Source: Bathymodiolus brooksi (Eukaryota; Mollusca; Bivalvia; Mytilida; Modiolidae). From it: a stretch of 64,000 nt of DNA. The translations under genes were made by a program, and so were the position numbers. A model generated the notes under the pieces. The model made no database searches. It was not told where the DNA came from and saw only the letters and a list, made by a program, of their open reading frames with translations. The stretch is from positions 56,066,646 to 56,130,645 of the forward strand of contig OY804582.1 in NCBI GenBank assembly GCA_963680875.1. The letters are read 5' to 3'. This document shows positions 32,301-48,100 of the stretch, piece after piece (the first letter of the stretch is position 1; each line of letters starts with the position of its first letter).

Positions 32301-35300
32301 ATATCAAATAACCCAAACACAACATCCACCAAATAGTCATATTCCTTTACTATAATATCAAATAACCCAAACACAACATCTGCCAAATAGTCGTATTCCT
32401 GTACTACAATATCAAATAACCCAAAGCACAATATCCGCCAAATAGTCATATTCCTGTACTACAATAACAACTAACCAAAACACAACATCCACCAAATAGT
32501 CATATTCCTGTACTACAATATCAAATAACCCAAACACAACATCCACCAAATAGTCATATTCTGTACTACAATATCAACTAACCAAAACACAACATCCACC
32601 AAATAGTCATATTCCTGTACTACAATATCAACTAACCAAAACACAACATCCACCAAATAGTCATATTCCTGTACTACAATATCAAATAACCCAAACACAA
32701 CATCCACCAAATAGTCATATTCCTGTGCTACAATATTAAATAACCCAAACACAACATCCGCCAAATAGTCCTATTCCTGTACTACAATATCAAATAACCC
32801 AAACACAACATCAGCCAAATAGTCGTATTCCTGTACTACAATATCAAATAACCCAAACACAACATCCGCCAAATAGTCATATTCCTTTACTATTATATCA
32901 AATAACCTAAGCACAACATCTGCCAAATAGTCGTATTCCTGTACTACAATATCAAAAAACCCAAAGCACAACATCCGCCAAATAGTCATATTCCTGTACT
33001 ACAATATCAAATAACCCAAACACAACATCTGCCAACTAGTCGTATTCCTGTACTACAATATCAAATAACCAGAACACAACATCCACCAAATAGTCATATA
33101 CCTGTACTACAATATCAAATAACCCAAACACAACATCTGCCAAATAGTCATATTCCTGTACTACAATGTCAAATAACCCAAACACAACATCCGCCAAATA
33201 GTCATATTCCTGTACTACAATATCAAATAACCCAAACACAACATCCGCCAAATAGTCATATTCCTGTACTACAATATCAACTAACCAAAACACAACATCC
33301 ACCAAATAGTCATATTCCTGTACTACAATATCAAATAACCCAAATACAACATCTGCCAAATTGTCATATTCCTGTACTACAATATCAAATAACCCAAACA
33401 CAACATCTGCCAAATAGTCATATTCCTGTACTACAATATCAAATAACCCAAACACAACATCCACCAAATAGTCGTATTCCTTTACCACAATATCAAATAA
33501 CCCAAACACAACATCCGCCAAATAGTCGTATTCCTTTACTATAATATCAAATAACCAAAACACAACATCCACCAAATAGTCATATTCCTGTACTACAATA
33601 TCAAATAACCCAAACACAACATCCGCCGAATAGTCATATTCCTGTACTACAATATCAAATGACCCAAACACAACATCCGCCAAATAGTCGTATTCCTTTA
33701 CTACAATAACAAATAACCGAAACACAACATCAGCCAAATAGTCATATTCCTGTACTACAATATCAAATAACCCAAACACAACATCTGCCAAATAGTCATA
33801 TTCCTGTACTACAATATCAAATAACCCAAACACAACATCCACCAAATAGTCGTATTCCTTTACCACAATATCAAATAACCAAAACACAACATCCGCCAAA
33901 TAGTCGTATTCCTTTACTACAATATCAAATAACCCAAACACAACATCCACCAAATAGTCATATTCCTGTACTACAATATCAAATAACCGAAACACAACAT
34001 CCGCCAAATATTCGTATTCCTGTACTACAATATCAAATAACCCAAACGCAAAATCCGCCAAATAGTCATATTCCTGTACTACAATATCAAATAACCCAAA
34101 CACAACATCTGCCAAATAGTCATATTCCTGTACTACAATATCAAATAACCCAAACAAAACATCCACCAAATAGTCATATTCCTGTACTACAATATCAAAT
34201 AACCCAAACACAACATCCGCCAAATAGTCGTATTCCTTTACTATAATATCAAATAACCAAAACACAACATCCACCAAATAGTCATATTCCTGTACTACAA
34301 TATCAAATAACCCAAACACAACATCCGCCAAATAGTCATATTCCTGTACTACAATATCAAATGACCCAAACACAACATCCGCCAAATAGTCGTATTCCTT
34401 TACTACAATAACAAATAACCGAAACACAACATCAGCCAAATAGTCATATTCCTTTACTACAATATCAAATAACCCAAACACAACATCCACCAAATAGTCG
34501 TATTACTGTACTACAATATCAAATAACCCAAACACAACATCCACCAAATAGTCATATTCCTGTACTACAATATCAAATAACCCAAACACAACATCCACCA
34601 AATAGTCATATTCCTGTACTACAATATCAAATAACATAAACACAACATCCGCCAAATAGTCATATTCATGTACTACAATATCAAATAACCCAAACACAAC
34701 ATCCGCCAAATAGTCATATTCCTGTACTACAATATCAAATAACCCAAACACAACATCTGCCTAATAGTCATATTCCTCTACTACAATATCAAATAACCCA
34801 AACACAACATCCACCAAATAGTCATATTCCTGTACTACAATATCAAATAACCCAAACACAACATCCACCAAATAGTCGTATTCCTTTACTACAATATCAA
34901 ATAACAAAAACACAACATCCACCAAATAGTCATATTCATGTACTACAATATCAAATAACCCAAACACAACATCTGCCAAATAGTCATATTCCTGTACTAC
35001 AATATCAAATAACCCAAACAAAACATCCACCAAATAGTCATATTCCTGTACTACAATATCAAATAACCCAAACACAACATCCGCCAAATAGTCGTATTCC
35101 TTTACTATAATATCAAATAACCAAAACACAACATCCACCAAATAGTCACATTCCTGTACTACAATATCAAATAACCCAAACACAACATCCGCCAAATAGT
35201 CATATTCCTGTACTATAATATCAAATGACCCAAACACAACATCCGCCAAATAGTCGTATTCCTGTACTACAATAACAAATAACCGAAACACAACATCAGC

Positions 35301-38300
35301 CAAATAGTCATATTCCTTTACTACAATATCAAATAACCCAAACACAACATCCACCAAATAGTCGTATTACTGTACTACAATATCAAATAACCCAAACACA
35401 ACATCCACCAAATAGTCATATTCCTGTACTACAATATCAAATAACCCAAACACAACATCCACCAAATAGTCATATTCCTGTACTACAATATCAAATAACC
35501 CAAACACAACATCCGCCAAATAGTCGTATTCCTTTACTACAATATCAAATAACAAAAACACAACATCCACCAAATAGTCATATTCATGTACTACAATATC
35601 AAATAACCCAAACACAACATCTGCCAAATAGTCATATTCCTGTACCACAATATCAAATAACCCAAACAAAACATCCACCAAATAGTCATATTCCTTTACT
35701 ACAATATCAAATAACCCAAACACAACATCCGCCAAATAGTCGTATTCCTTTACTACAATAACAAATAACCCAAACACAACATCAGCCAAATAGTCATATT
35801 CCTTTACTACAATATCAAATAACCCAAACACAACATTCGCAAAATAGTCATATTCCTGTACTACAATATCAAATAACCCAAACACAACATCCACCAAATA
35901 GTCATATTCTGTACTACAATAACAAATAACCCAAACACAACATCCACCAAATAGTCATATTCTGTACTACAATATCAACTAACCAAAACACAACATCCAC
36001 CAAATAGTCATATTCCTGTACTACAATATCAAATAACCCAAACACAACATCCGCCAAATAGTCATATTCCTGTGCTACAATATCAAATAACCCAAACACA
36101 ACATCCGCCAAATAGTCATATTCCTGTACTACAATATCAAATAACCCAAACACAACATCCGCCAAATAGTCATATTCCTTTACTATAATATCAAATAACC
36201 CAAACACAACATCTGCCAAATAGTCGTATTCCTGTACTACAATATCAAATAACCCAAAGCACAATATTCGTCAAATAGTCATATTCCTGTACTACAATAA
36301 CAACTAACCAAAACACAACATCCACCAAATAGTCATATTCCTGTACTACAATATCAAATAACCCAAACACAACATCCACCAAATAGTCATATTCCTGTAC
36401 TACAATATCAAATAACCCAAACACAACATCCGCCAAATAGTCGTATTCCTTTACTACAATATCAAATAACAAAAACACAACATCCACCAAATAGTCATAT
36501 TCATGTACTACAATATCAAATAACCCAAACACAACATCTGCCAAATAGTCATATTCCTGTACTACAATATCAAATAACCCAAACAAAACATCCACCAAAT
36601 AGTCATATTCCTGTACTACAATATCAAATAACCCAAACACAACATCCGCCAAATAGTCGTATTCCTTTACTACAATAACAAATAACCCAAACACAACATC
36701 AGCCAAATAGTCATATTCCTTTACTACAATATCAAATAACCAAAACACAACATCCACCAAATAGTCATATTCCTGTACTACAATATCAAATAACCCAAAC
36801 ACAACATTCGCAAAATAGTCATATTCCTGTGCTACAATATCAAATAACCCAAACACAACATCCACCAAATAGTCTTATTCTGTACTACAATAACAAATAA
36901 CCCAAACACAACATCCACCAAATAGTCATATTCTGTACTACAATATCAACTAACCAAAAGACAACATCCACCAAATAGTCATATTCCTGTACTACAATAT
37001 CAAATAACCCAAACACAACATCCGCCAAATAGTCATATTCCTGTGCTACAATATCAAATAACCCAAACACAACATCCGCCAAATAGTCATATTCCTGTAC
37101 TACAATATCAAATAACCCAAACACAACATCCGCCAAATAGTCATATTCCTGTACTACAATATCAAATAACCCAAACACAACATCCGCCAAATAGTCGTAT
37201 TCCTTTACTACAATATCAAATAACAAAAACACAACATCCACCAAATAGTCATATTCATGTACTACAATATCAAATAACCCAAACACAACATCTGCCAAAT
37301 AGTCATATTCCTGTACTACAATATCAAATAACCCAAACAAAACATCCACCAAATAGTCATATTCCTGTACTACAATATCAAATAACCCAAACACAACATC
37401 CGCCAAATAGTCGTATTCCTTTACTACAATAACAAATAACCCAAACACAACATCAGCCAAATAGTCATATTCCTTTACTACAATATCAAATAACCAAAAC
37501 ACAACATCCACCAAATAGTCATATTCCTGTACTACAATATCAAATAACCTAAACACAACATTCGCAAAATAGTCATATTCCTGTGCTACAATATCAAATA
37601 ACCCAAACACAACATCCACCAAATAGTCATATTCCTGTACTACAATATCAAATAACCCAAACACAACATCCGCCAAATAGTCGTATTCCTTTACTACAAT
37701 ATCAAATAACAAAAACACAACATCCACCAAATAGTCATATTCCTTTACTACAATATCAAATAACCCAAACACAACATCTGCCAAATAGTCATATTCCTGT
37801 ACTACAATATCAAATAACCCAAACAAAACATCCACCAAATAGTCATATTCCTGTACTACAATATCAAATAACCCAAACACAACATCCGCCAAATAGTCGT
37901 ATTCCTTTACTACAATAACAAATAACCCAAACACAACATCAGCCAAATAGTCATATTCCTTTACTACAATATCAAATAACCAAAACACAACATCCACCAA
38001 ATAGTCATATTCCTGTACTACAATATCAAATAACCCAAACACAACATTCGCAAAATAGTCATATTCCTGTGCTACAATATCAAATAACCCAAACACAACA
38101 TCCACCAAATAGTCATATTCTGTACTACAATAACAAATAACCCAAACACAACTTCCACCAAATAGTCATATTCCTGTACTACAATATCAAATAACCCAAA
38201 CACAACATCCGCCAAATAGTCATATTCCTGTGCTACAATATCAAATAACCCAAACACAACATCCGCCAAATAGTCATATTCCTGTACTACAATATCAAAT

Positions 38301-39940
38301 AACCCAAACACAACATCCGCCAAATAGTCATATTCCTTTACTATAATATCAAATAACCCAAACACAACATCTGCCAAATAGTCGTATTCCTGTACTACAA
38401 TATCAAATAACCCAAAGCACAATATCCGTCAAATAGTCATATTCCTGTACTTCAATAACAACTAACCAAAACACAACATCCACCAAATAGTCATATTCCT
38501 GTACTACAATATCAAATAACCCAAACACAACATCCACCAAATAGTCATATTCTGTACTACAATATCAACTAACCAAAACACAACATCCACCAAATAGTCA
38601 TATTCCTGTACTATAATATCAACTAACCAAAACACAACATCCACCAAATAGTCATATTCCTGTACTACAATATCAAATAACCCAAACACAACATCCACCA
38701 AATAGTCATATTCCTGTGCTACAATATTAAATAACCCAAACACAACATCCGCCAAATAGTCCTATTCCTGTACTACAATATCAAATAACCCAAACACAAC
38801 ATCAGCCAAATAGTCGTATTCCTGTACTACAATATCAAATAACCCAAACACAACATCCGCCAAATAGTCATATTCCTTTACTATTATATCAAATAACCTA
38901 AGCACAACATCTGCCAAATAGTCGTATTCCTGTACTACAATATCAAATAACCCAAAGCACAACATCCGCCAAATAGTCATATTCCTGTACTACAATATCA
39001 AATAACCCAAACACAACATCTGCCAACTAGTCGTATTCCTGTACTACAATATCAAATAACCAGAACACAACATCCACCAAATAGTCATATACCTGTACTA
39101 CAATATCAAATAACCCAAACACAACATCTGCCAAATAGTCGTATTCCTGTACTACAATGTCAAATAACCCAAACACAACATCCGCCAAATAGTCATATTC
39201 CTGTACTACAATATCAAATAACCCAAACACAACATCCGCCAAATAGTCATATTCCTGTACTACAATATCAACTAACCAAAACACAACATCCACCAAATAG
39301 TCATATTCCTGTACTACAATATCAAATAACCCAAACACAACATCCACCAAATAGTCATATTCTGTACTACAATATCAACTAACCAAAACACAACATCCAC
39401 CAAATAGTCATATTCCTTTACTACAATATCAACTAACCAAAACACAACATCCACCAAATAGTCATATTCCTTTACTACAATATCAAATAACCCAAACACA
39501 ACATCCACCAAATAGTCATATTCCTGTGCTACAATATTAAATAACCCAAACACAACATCCGCCAAATAGTCCTATTCCTGTACTACAATATCAAATAATC
39601 CAAACACAACATCAGCCAAATAGTCGTATTCCTGTACTACAATATCAAATAACCCAAACACAACATAGGCCAAATAGTCATATTCCTTTACTATTATATC
39701 AAATAACCTAAGCACAACATCTGCCAAATAGTCGTATTCCTGTACTACAATATCAAATAACCCAAAGCACAACATCCGCCAAATAGTCATATTCCTGTAC
39801 TACAATATCAAATAACCCAAACACAACATCTGCCAACTAGTCGTATTCCTGTACTACAATATCAAATAACCAGAACACAACATCCACCAAATAGTCATAT
39901 ACCTGTACTTCAATATCAAATAACCCAAACACAACATCTG
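29360..39940. repeat. Copy B of the roughly 10.5-kb intra-array segmental duplication
   Basis: This is the partner of 9,020-19,545. Private differences seen by eye include cgttttcc near 30,893, cctctactac near 34,776, attcgtc near 36,268 and acttccacc near 38,150, plus one additional 54-bp monomer near 38,760. The right boundary near 39,940 also marks the transition from zone 1 to zone 2. Confidence 0.88.
33036..34493 (-). other. 485-codon open frame in satellite, copy B
   Basis: Partner of 12694-14151 in the 20.34-kb-offset duplication. The translations look identical apart from rare substitutions. I infer that it is a by-product of the repeat and not a gene. Confidence 0.15.
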
Positions 39941-41564
39941 CCAAATAGTCATATTCCTGTACTACAATGTCAAATAACCCAAACACAACATCCGCCAAAT
40001 AGTCATATTCCTGTACTACAATATCAAATAACCCAAACAAAACATCCGCCAAATAGTCATATTCCTGTACTACAATATCAACTAACCAAAACACAACATC
40101 CACCAAATAGTCATATTCCTGTACTACAATATCAAATAACCCAAATACAACATCTGCCAAATTGTCATATTCCTGTACTACAATATCAAATAACCCAAAC
40201 ACAACATCTGCCAAATAGTCATATTCCTGTACTACAATATCAAATAACCCAAACACAACATCCACCAAATAGTCGTATTCCTTTACTACAATATCAAATA
40301 ACCAAAACACAACATCCACCAAATAGTCGTATTCCTTTACTACAATATCAAATAACCTAAACACAACATCCGCCAAATAGTCATATTTCTGTACTACAAT
40401 ATTAAATAACCGAAACACAACATCCGCCAAATAGTCATATTCCTGTACTACAATATCAAATAACCAGAACACAAAATCCGCCAAATAGTCATATTCCTGT
40501 ACTACAATATCAAATAACCCAAACACAACATCTGCCAAATAGTCATATTCCTGTACTACAATATCAAATAACCCAAACACAACATCCACCAAATAGTCAT
40601 ATTCCTGTACTACAATATCAAATAACCCAAACACAACATCCGCCAAATAGTCGTATTCCTTTACTATAATATCAAATAACCAAAACACAACATCCACCAA
40701 ATAGTCATATTCCTGTACTACAATATCAAATAACCCAAACACAACATCCGCCAAATAGTCATATTCCTGTACTACAATATCAAATGACCCAAACACAACA
40801 TCCGCCAAATAGTCGTATTCCTTTACTACAATAACAAATAACCGAAACACAACATCAGCCAAATAGTCATATTCCTGTACTACAATATCAAATAACCCAA
40901 ACACAACATCTGCCAAATAGTCATATTCCTGTACTACAATATCAAATAACCCAAACACAACATCCACCAAATAGTCGTATTCCTTTACCACAATATCAAA
41001 TAACCAAAACACAACATCCACCAAATAGTCGTATTCCTTTACTGCAATATCAAATAACCCAAACACAACATCCGCCAAATAGTCATATTCCTGTACTACA
41101 ATATCAAATAACCGAAACACAACATCCGCCAAATATTCGTATTCCTGTACTACAATATCAAATAACCCAAACGCAAAATCCGCCAAATAGTCATATTCCT
41201 GTACTACAATATCAAATAACCCAAATAAAACATCCACCAAATAGTCATATTCCTGTACTACAATATCAAATAACCCAAACACAACATCCGCCAAATAGTC
41301 GTATTCCTTTACTATAATATCAAATAACCAAAACACAACATCCGCCAAATAGTCATATTCCTGTACTACAATATCAAATAACCCAAACACAACATCCGCC
41401 AAATAGTCATATTCCTTTACTACAATATCAAATGACCCAAACACAACATCCGCCAAATAGTCGTATTCCTTTACTACAATAACAAATAACCCAAACACAA
41501 CATCAGCCAAATAGTCATATTCCTTTACTACAATATCAAATAACCAAAACACAACATCCACCAA
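39837..41564 (-). other. Longest open frame through the satellite, 575 codons (probably not a gene)
   Basis: This minus-strand frame reads 32 successive 54-bp monomers without a stop and would give a 575-residue chain of an 18-residue unit ending in EYDYLADVV or EYDYLVDVV. It is open because 54 is a multiple of three and the consensus lacks a stop in this frame; its length reflects a lack of frame-breaking monomers. The first codon is an ordinary alanine/valine site that reads as methionine only because of the neighbouring frame. It ends upstream at a monomer where a gaa codon is taa (near 41,573). No signal peptide, non-repeat flank or splice structure is visible. If translated, the product would be acidic and rich in V, D, F and L. 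Confidence 0.2.
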
Positions 41565-42900
41565 ATAGTCGTATTACTGTACTACAATATCAAATAACCC
41601 AAACACAACATCCACCAAATAGTCATATTCCTCTACTACAATATCAAATAACCCAAACACAACATCCACCAAATAGTCATATTCCTGTACTACAATATCA
41701 AATAACCCAAACACAACATCCGCCAAATAGTCATATTCCTATACTACAATATCAAATAACCCAAACACAACATCCGCCAAATAGTCATATTCCTATACTA
41801 CAATATCAAATAACCGAAACACAACATCCGCCAAATAGTCATATTCCTGTACTACAATATCAAATGACCCAAACACAACATCCGCCAAATAGTCGTATTC
41901 CTTTACTACAATAACAAATAACCGAAACACAACATCAGCCAAATAGTCATATTCCTGTACTACAATATCAAATAACCCAAACACAACATCTGCCAAATAG
42001 TCATATTCCTGTACTACAATATCAAATAACCCAAACACAACATCCACCAAATAGTCGTATTCCTTTACCACAATATCAAATAACCAAAACACAACATCCA
42101 CCAAATAGTCGTATTCCTTTACTGCAATATCAAATAACCCAAACACAACATCCGCCAAATAGTCATATTCCTGTACTACAATATCAAATAACCGAAACAC
42201 AACATCCGCCAAATATTCGTATTCCTGTACTACAATATCAAATAACCCAAACGCAAAATCCGCCAAATAGTCATATTCCTGTACTACAATATCAAATAAC
42301 CCAAATAAAACATCCACCAAATAGTCATATTCCTGTACTACAATATCAAATAACCCAAACACAACATCCGCCAAATAGTCGTATTCCTTTACTATAATAT
42401 CAAATAACCAAAACACAACATCCGCCAAATAGTCATATTCCTGTACTACAATATCAAATAACCCAAACACAACATCCGCCAAATAGTCATATTCCTGTAC
42501 TACAATATCAAATGACCCAAACACAACATCCGCCAAATAGTCGTATTCCTTTACTACAATAACAAATAACCCAAACACAACATCAGCCAAATAGTCATAT
42601 TCCTTTACTACAATATCAAATAACCAAAACACAACATCCACCAAATAGTCGTATTACTGTACTACAATATCAAATAACCCAAACACAACATCCACCAAAT
42701 AGTCATATTCCTCTACTACAATATCAAATAACCCAAACACAACATCCACCAAATAGTCATATTCCTGTACTACAATATCAAATAACCCAAACACAACATC
42801 CGCCAAATAGTCATATTCCTATACTACAATATCAAATAACCCAAACACAACATCCGCCAAATAGTCATATTCCTATACTACAATATCAAATAACCGAAAC
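40741..42900. repeat. Tandem higher-order unit of exactly 1080 bp (20 monomers), two copies
   Basis: Positions 40,741-41,820 and 41,821-42,900 carry the same monomer series, including shared caaatgaccc, aacgcaaaatcc, aaataaaacatcc, tactgcaat and ttcgtattcctg variants. The offset of 1080 bp is exactly 20 x 54, so this duplication kept monomer phase. A visible difference is cctttactac near 41,421 against cctgtactac near 42,501. Divergence begins near 42,946. Confidence 0.88.
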
Positions 42901-45146
42901 ACAACATCCGCCAAATAGTCATATTCCTGTACTACAATATCAAATAACCGAAACACATTATCCGCCAAATAGTCGTATTCCTGTACTACAATATCAAATA
43001 ACCGAAACACAACATCAGCCAAATAGTCGTATTCCAAGACTACAATATCAAATAACCAAAACACAACATCCGCAAATAGTCATATTCTTATACTACTATA
43101 TCAAATAACCCAAACACAACATCCGCCAAATAGTCATATTCCTGTACTACAATTTCAAATAACCCAAACACAACATCCGCCAAATAGTCATATTCCTGTA
43201 CTACAATATCAAATAACCCAAACACAATATCTGCCAAATAGTCATATTTCTGTACTACAATATCAAATAACCCAAACACAACATCCACCAAATAGTCATA
43301 TTCCTGTACTACAATATCAAATAACCCAAACACAACATCCGCCAAAGAGTCATATTCCTGTACTACAATATCAACTAACCAAAACACAATATCCATCAAA
43401 TAGTCATATTCCTGTACTACAATATCAAATAACCCAAATACAACATCTGCCAAATTGTCATATTCCTGTACTACAATATCAAATAACCCAAACACAACAT
43501 CTGCCAAATAGTCATATTCCTGTACTACAATATCAAATAACCCAAACACAACATCCACCAAATAGTCGTATTCCTTTACCACAATATCAAATAACCAAAA
43601 CACAACATCCACCAAATAGTCGTATTCCTTTACTACAATATCAAATAACCCAAACACAACATCCGCCAAATAGTCATATTCCTGTACTACAATATTAAAT
43701 AACCGACACACAACATCCGCCAAATAGTCGTATTCCTGTACTACAATATCAAATAACCCAAACACAAAATCCGCCAAATAGTCATATTCCTGTACTACAA
43801 TATCAAATAACCCAAACACAACATCTGCCAAATAGTCATATTCCTGTACTACAATATCAAATAACCCAAACACAACATCCACCAAATAGTCATATTCCTG
43901 TAGTACAATATCAAATAACCCAAACACAACATCCGCCAAATAGTCGTATTCCTTTACTATAATATCAAATAACCAAAACATAACATCCACCAAATAGTCA
44001 TATTCCTGTACTACAATATCAAATAACCCAAACACAACATCCGCCTAATAGTCATATTCCTGTACTACAATATCAAATGACCCAAACACAACATCCGCCA
44101 AATAGTCGTATTCCTTTATTACAATAACAAATAACCGAAACACAACATCAGCCAAATAGTCATATTCCTGTACTACAATATCAAATAACCCAAACACAAC
44201 ATCTGCCAAATAGTCATATTCCTGTACTACAATATCAAATAACCCAAACACAACATCCACCAAATAGTCGTATTCCTTTACCACAATATCAAATAACCAA
44301 AACACAACATCCACCAAATAGTCGTATTCCTTTACTACAATATCAAATAACCCAAACACAACATCCGCCAAATAGTCATATTCCTGTACTACAATATCAA
44401 ATAACCGAAACACAACATCCGCCAAATATTCGTATTCCTGTACTACAATATCAAATAACCCAAACACAAAATCCGCCAAATAGTCATATTCCTGTACTAC
44501 AATATCAAATAACCCAAACACAACATCTGCCAAATAGTCATATTCCTGTACTACAATATCAAATAACCCAAACAAAACATCCACCAAATAGTCATATTCC
44601 TGTACTACAATATCAAATAACCCAAACACAACATCCGCCAAATAGTCGTATTCCTTTACTATAATATCAAATAACCAAAACACAACATCCACCAAATAGT
44701 CATATTCCTGTACTACAATATCAAATAACCCAAACACAACATCCGCCAAATAGTCATATTCCTGTACTACAATATCAAATGACCCAAACACAACATACGC
44801 CAAATAGTCGTATTCCTTTACTACAATAACAAATAACCGAAACACAACATCAGCCAAATAGTCATATTCCTTTACTACAATATCAAATATCCCAAACACA
44901 ACATCCACCAAATAGTCGTATTACTGTACTACAATATCAAATAACCCAAACACAACATCCACCAAATAGTCATATTCCTGTACTACAATATCAAATAACC
45001 CAAACACAACATCCACCAAATAGTCATATTCCTGTACTACAATATCAAATAACCCTCACACAACATCCGCCAAATAGTCATATTCCTATACTACAATATC
45101 AAATAACCCAAACACAACATCCGCCAAATAGTCATATTCCTATACT

Positions 45147-48100
45147 ACAATATCAAATAACCGAAACACAACATCCGCCAAATAGTCATATTCCTGTACT
45201 ACAATATCAAATAACCGAAACATATTATCCGCAAAATAGTCGTATTCCTGTACTACAATATCAAATAACCGAAACACAACATCAGCCAAATAGTCGTATT
45301 CCAAGACTACAATATCAAATAACCAAAACACAACATCCGCCAAATAGTCATATTCCTATACTACTATATCAGATAACCCAAACACAACATCCGCCAAATA
45401 GTCATATTCCTGTACTACAATATCAAATAACCCAAACACAACATCCGCCAAATAGTCATATTCCTGTACTACAATATCAAATAACCCAAACACAACATCC
45501 ACCAAATAGTCATATTCCTGTACTACAATATCAAATAACCCAAACACAACATCCGCCAAATATTCGTATTCCTTTACTACAATATCAAATAACAAAAACA
45601 CAACATCCACCAAATAGTCATATTCATGTACTACAATATCAAATAACCCAAACACAACATCTGCCAAATAGTCATATTCCTGTACTACAATATCAAATAA
45701 CCCAAACACAACATCCACCAAATAGTCATATTCCTGTACTACAATATCAAATAACCCAAACACAACATCAGCCAAATAGTCGTATTCCTTTACTACAATA
45801 ACAAATAACCCAAACACAACATCAGCCAAATAGTCATATTCCTTTACTACAATATCAAATAACCCAAACACAACATCCACCAAATAGTCATATTCCTGTA
45901 CTACAATATCAAATAACCCAAATACAACATCCGCCAAATAGTCATATTCCTGTACTACAATATCAAATAACCCAAACACAACATCCACCAAATAGTCATA
46001 TTCCTGTACTACAATATCAAATAACCCAAACACAGCATCCGCCAAATAGTCATATTCCTATACTACAATATCAAATAACCCAAACACAACATCCGCCAAA
46101 TAGTCATATTCCTATACTGCAATATCAAATAACCGTAACACAACATCCGCCAAATAGTCATATTCCTGTACTACAATATCAAATAACCGAAACACAATAT
46201 CCGCCAAATAGTCGTATTCCTGTACTACAATATCAAATAACCAAAACACAACATCCGCAAATAGTCATATTCCTATACTACTATATCAAATAACCCAAAC
46301 ACAACATCCGGCAAATAGTCATATTCCTGGACTACAATATCAAATAACCCAAACACAACATCCGCCAAATAGTGATATTCCTATACTACAATATCAAATA
46401 ACCCAAACACAACATCCGCCAACTAGTCATATTTCTGGACTACAATATAAAATAACCAAAAAACAACATCCACCAAATAGTCATATTCCTGTACTACAAT
46501 ATCAACTAACCCAAACACAACATCCGCCAAATAGTCGTATTCCTGTACTACAATATCAAATAACCCAAACACAACATCCGCCAAATAGTCATATTCCTAT
46601 ACTACAATATCAAATAACCCAAACACAACATCCGCCAAATAGTCATATTCCTTTACTACAATATCAAATAACCGAAACACAACATCCGCCAAATAGTCAT
46701 ATTCCTGTACTGCAATATCAAATAACCCAAGCACAATATCCGCCAAATAGTCGTATTCCTGTACTACAATATCAAATAACCCAAACACAACATCAGCCAA
46801 ATAGTCGTATTCCAAGACTACAATATCAAATAACCAAAACACAACATCCGCATATAGTCATATTCCTATACTACTATATCAAATAACCCAAACACAACAT
46901 CCGCCAAATAGTCATATTCCTGTACTACAATATAAATAACCCAAACACAACATCCGCCAAATAGTCATATTCCTGTACTACAATATCAAATAACCCAAAC
47001 ACAACATCTGCCAAATAGTCATATTCCTGTACTACAATATCAAATAACCCAAACACAACATCCACCAAATAGTCATATTCCTGTACTACAATATCAAATA
47101 ACCCAAACACAACATCCGCTAAATAGTCAGATTCCTTTACTACAATATCAATAACAAAAACACAACATCCACCAAATAGTCATATTCATGTACTACAATA
47201 TCAAATAACCCAAACACAACATCTGCCAAATAGTCATATTCCTGTACTACAATATCAAATAACCCAAACACAACATCCACCAAATAGTCATATTCCTGTA
47301 CTACAATATCAAATAACCCAAACACAACATCCGCCAAATAGTCGTATTCCTTTACTACAATAACAAATAACCCAAACACAACATCAGCCAAATAGTCATA
47401 TTCCTTTACTACAATATCAAATAACCCAAGCACAACATCCACCAAATAGTCGTATTCCTGTACTACAATATCAAATAACCGAAACACAACATCCGCCAAA
47501 TAGTCATATTCCTGTACTACAATATCAAATAACCGAAACATATTATCCGCAAAATAGTCGTATTCCTGTACTACAATATCAAATAACCGAAACACAACAT
47601 CAGCCAAATAGTCGTATTCCAAGACTACAATATCAAATAACCAAAACACAACATCCGCCAAATAGTCATATTCCTATACTACTATATCAGATAACCCAAA
47701 CACAACATCCGCCAAATAGTCATATTCCTGTACTACAATATCAAATAACCCAAACACAACATCCGCCAAATAGTCATATTCCTGTACTACAATATCAAAT
47801 AACCCAAACACAACATCCACCAAATAGTCATATTCCTGTACTACAATATCAAATAACCCAAACACAACATCCGCCAAATATTCGTATTCCTTTACTACAA
47901 TATCAAATAACAAAAACACAACATCCACCAAATAGTCATATTCATGTACTACAATATCAAATAACCCAAACACAACATCTGCCAAATAGTCATATTCCTG
48001 TACTACAATATCAAATAACCCAAACACAACATCCACCAAATAGTCATATTCCTGTACTACAATATCAAATAACCCAAACACAACATCAGCCAAATAGTCG

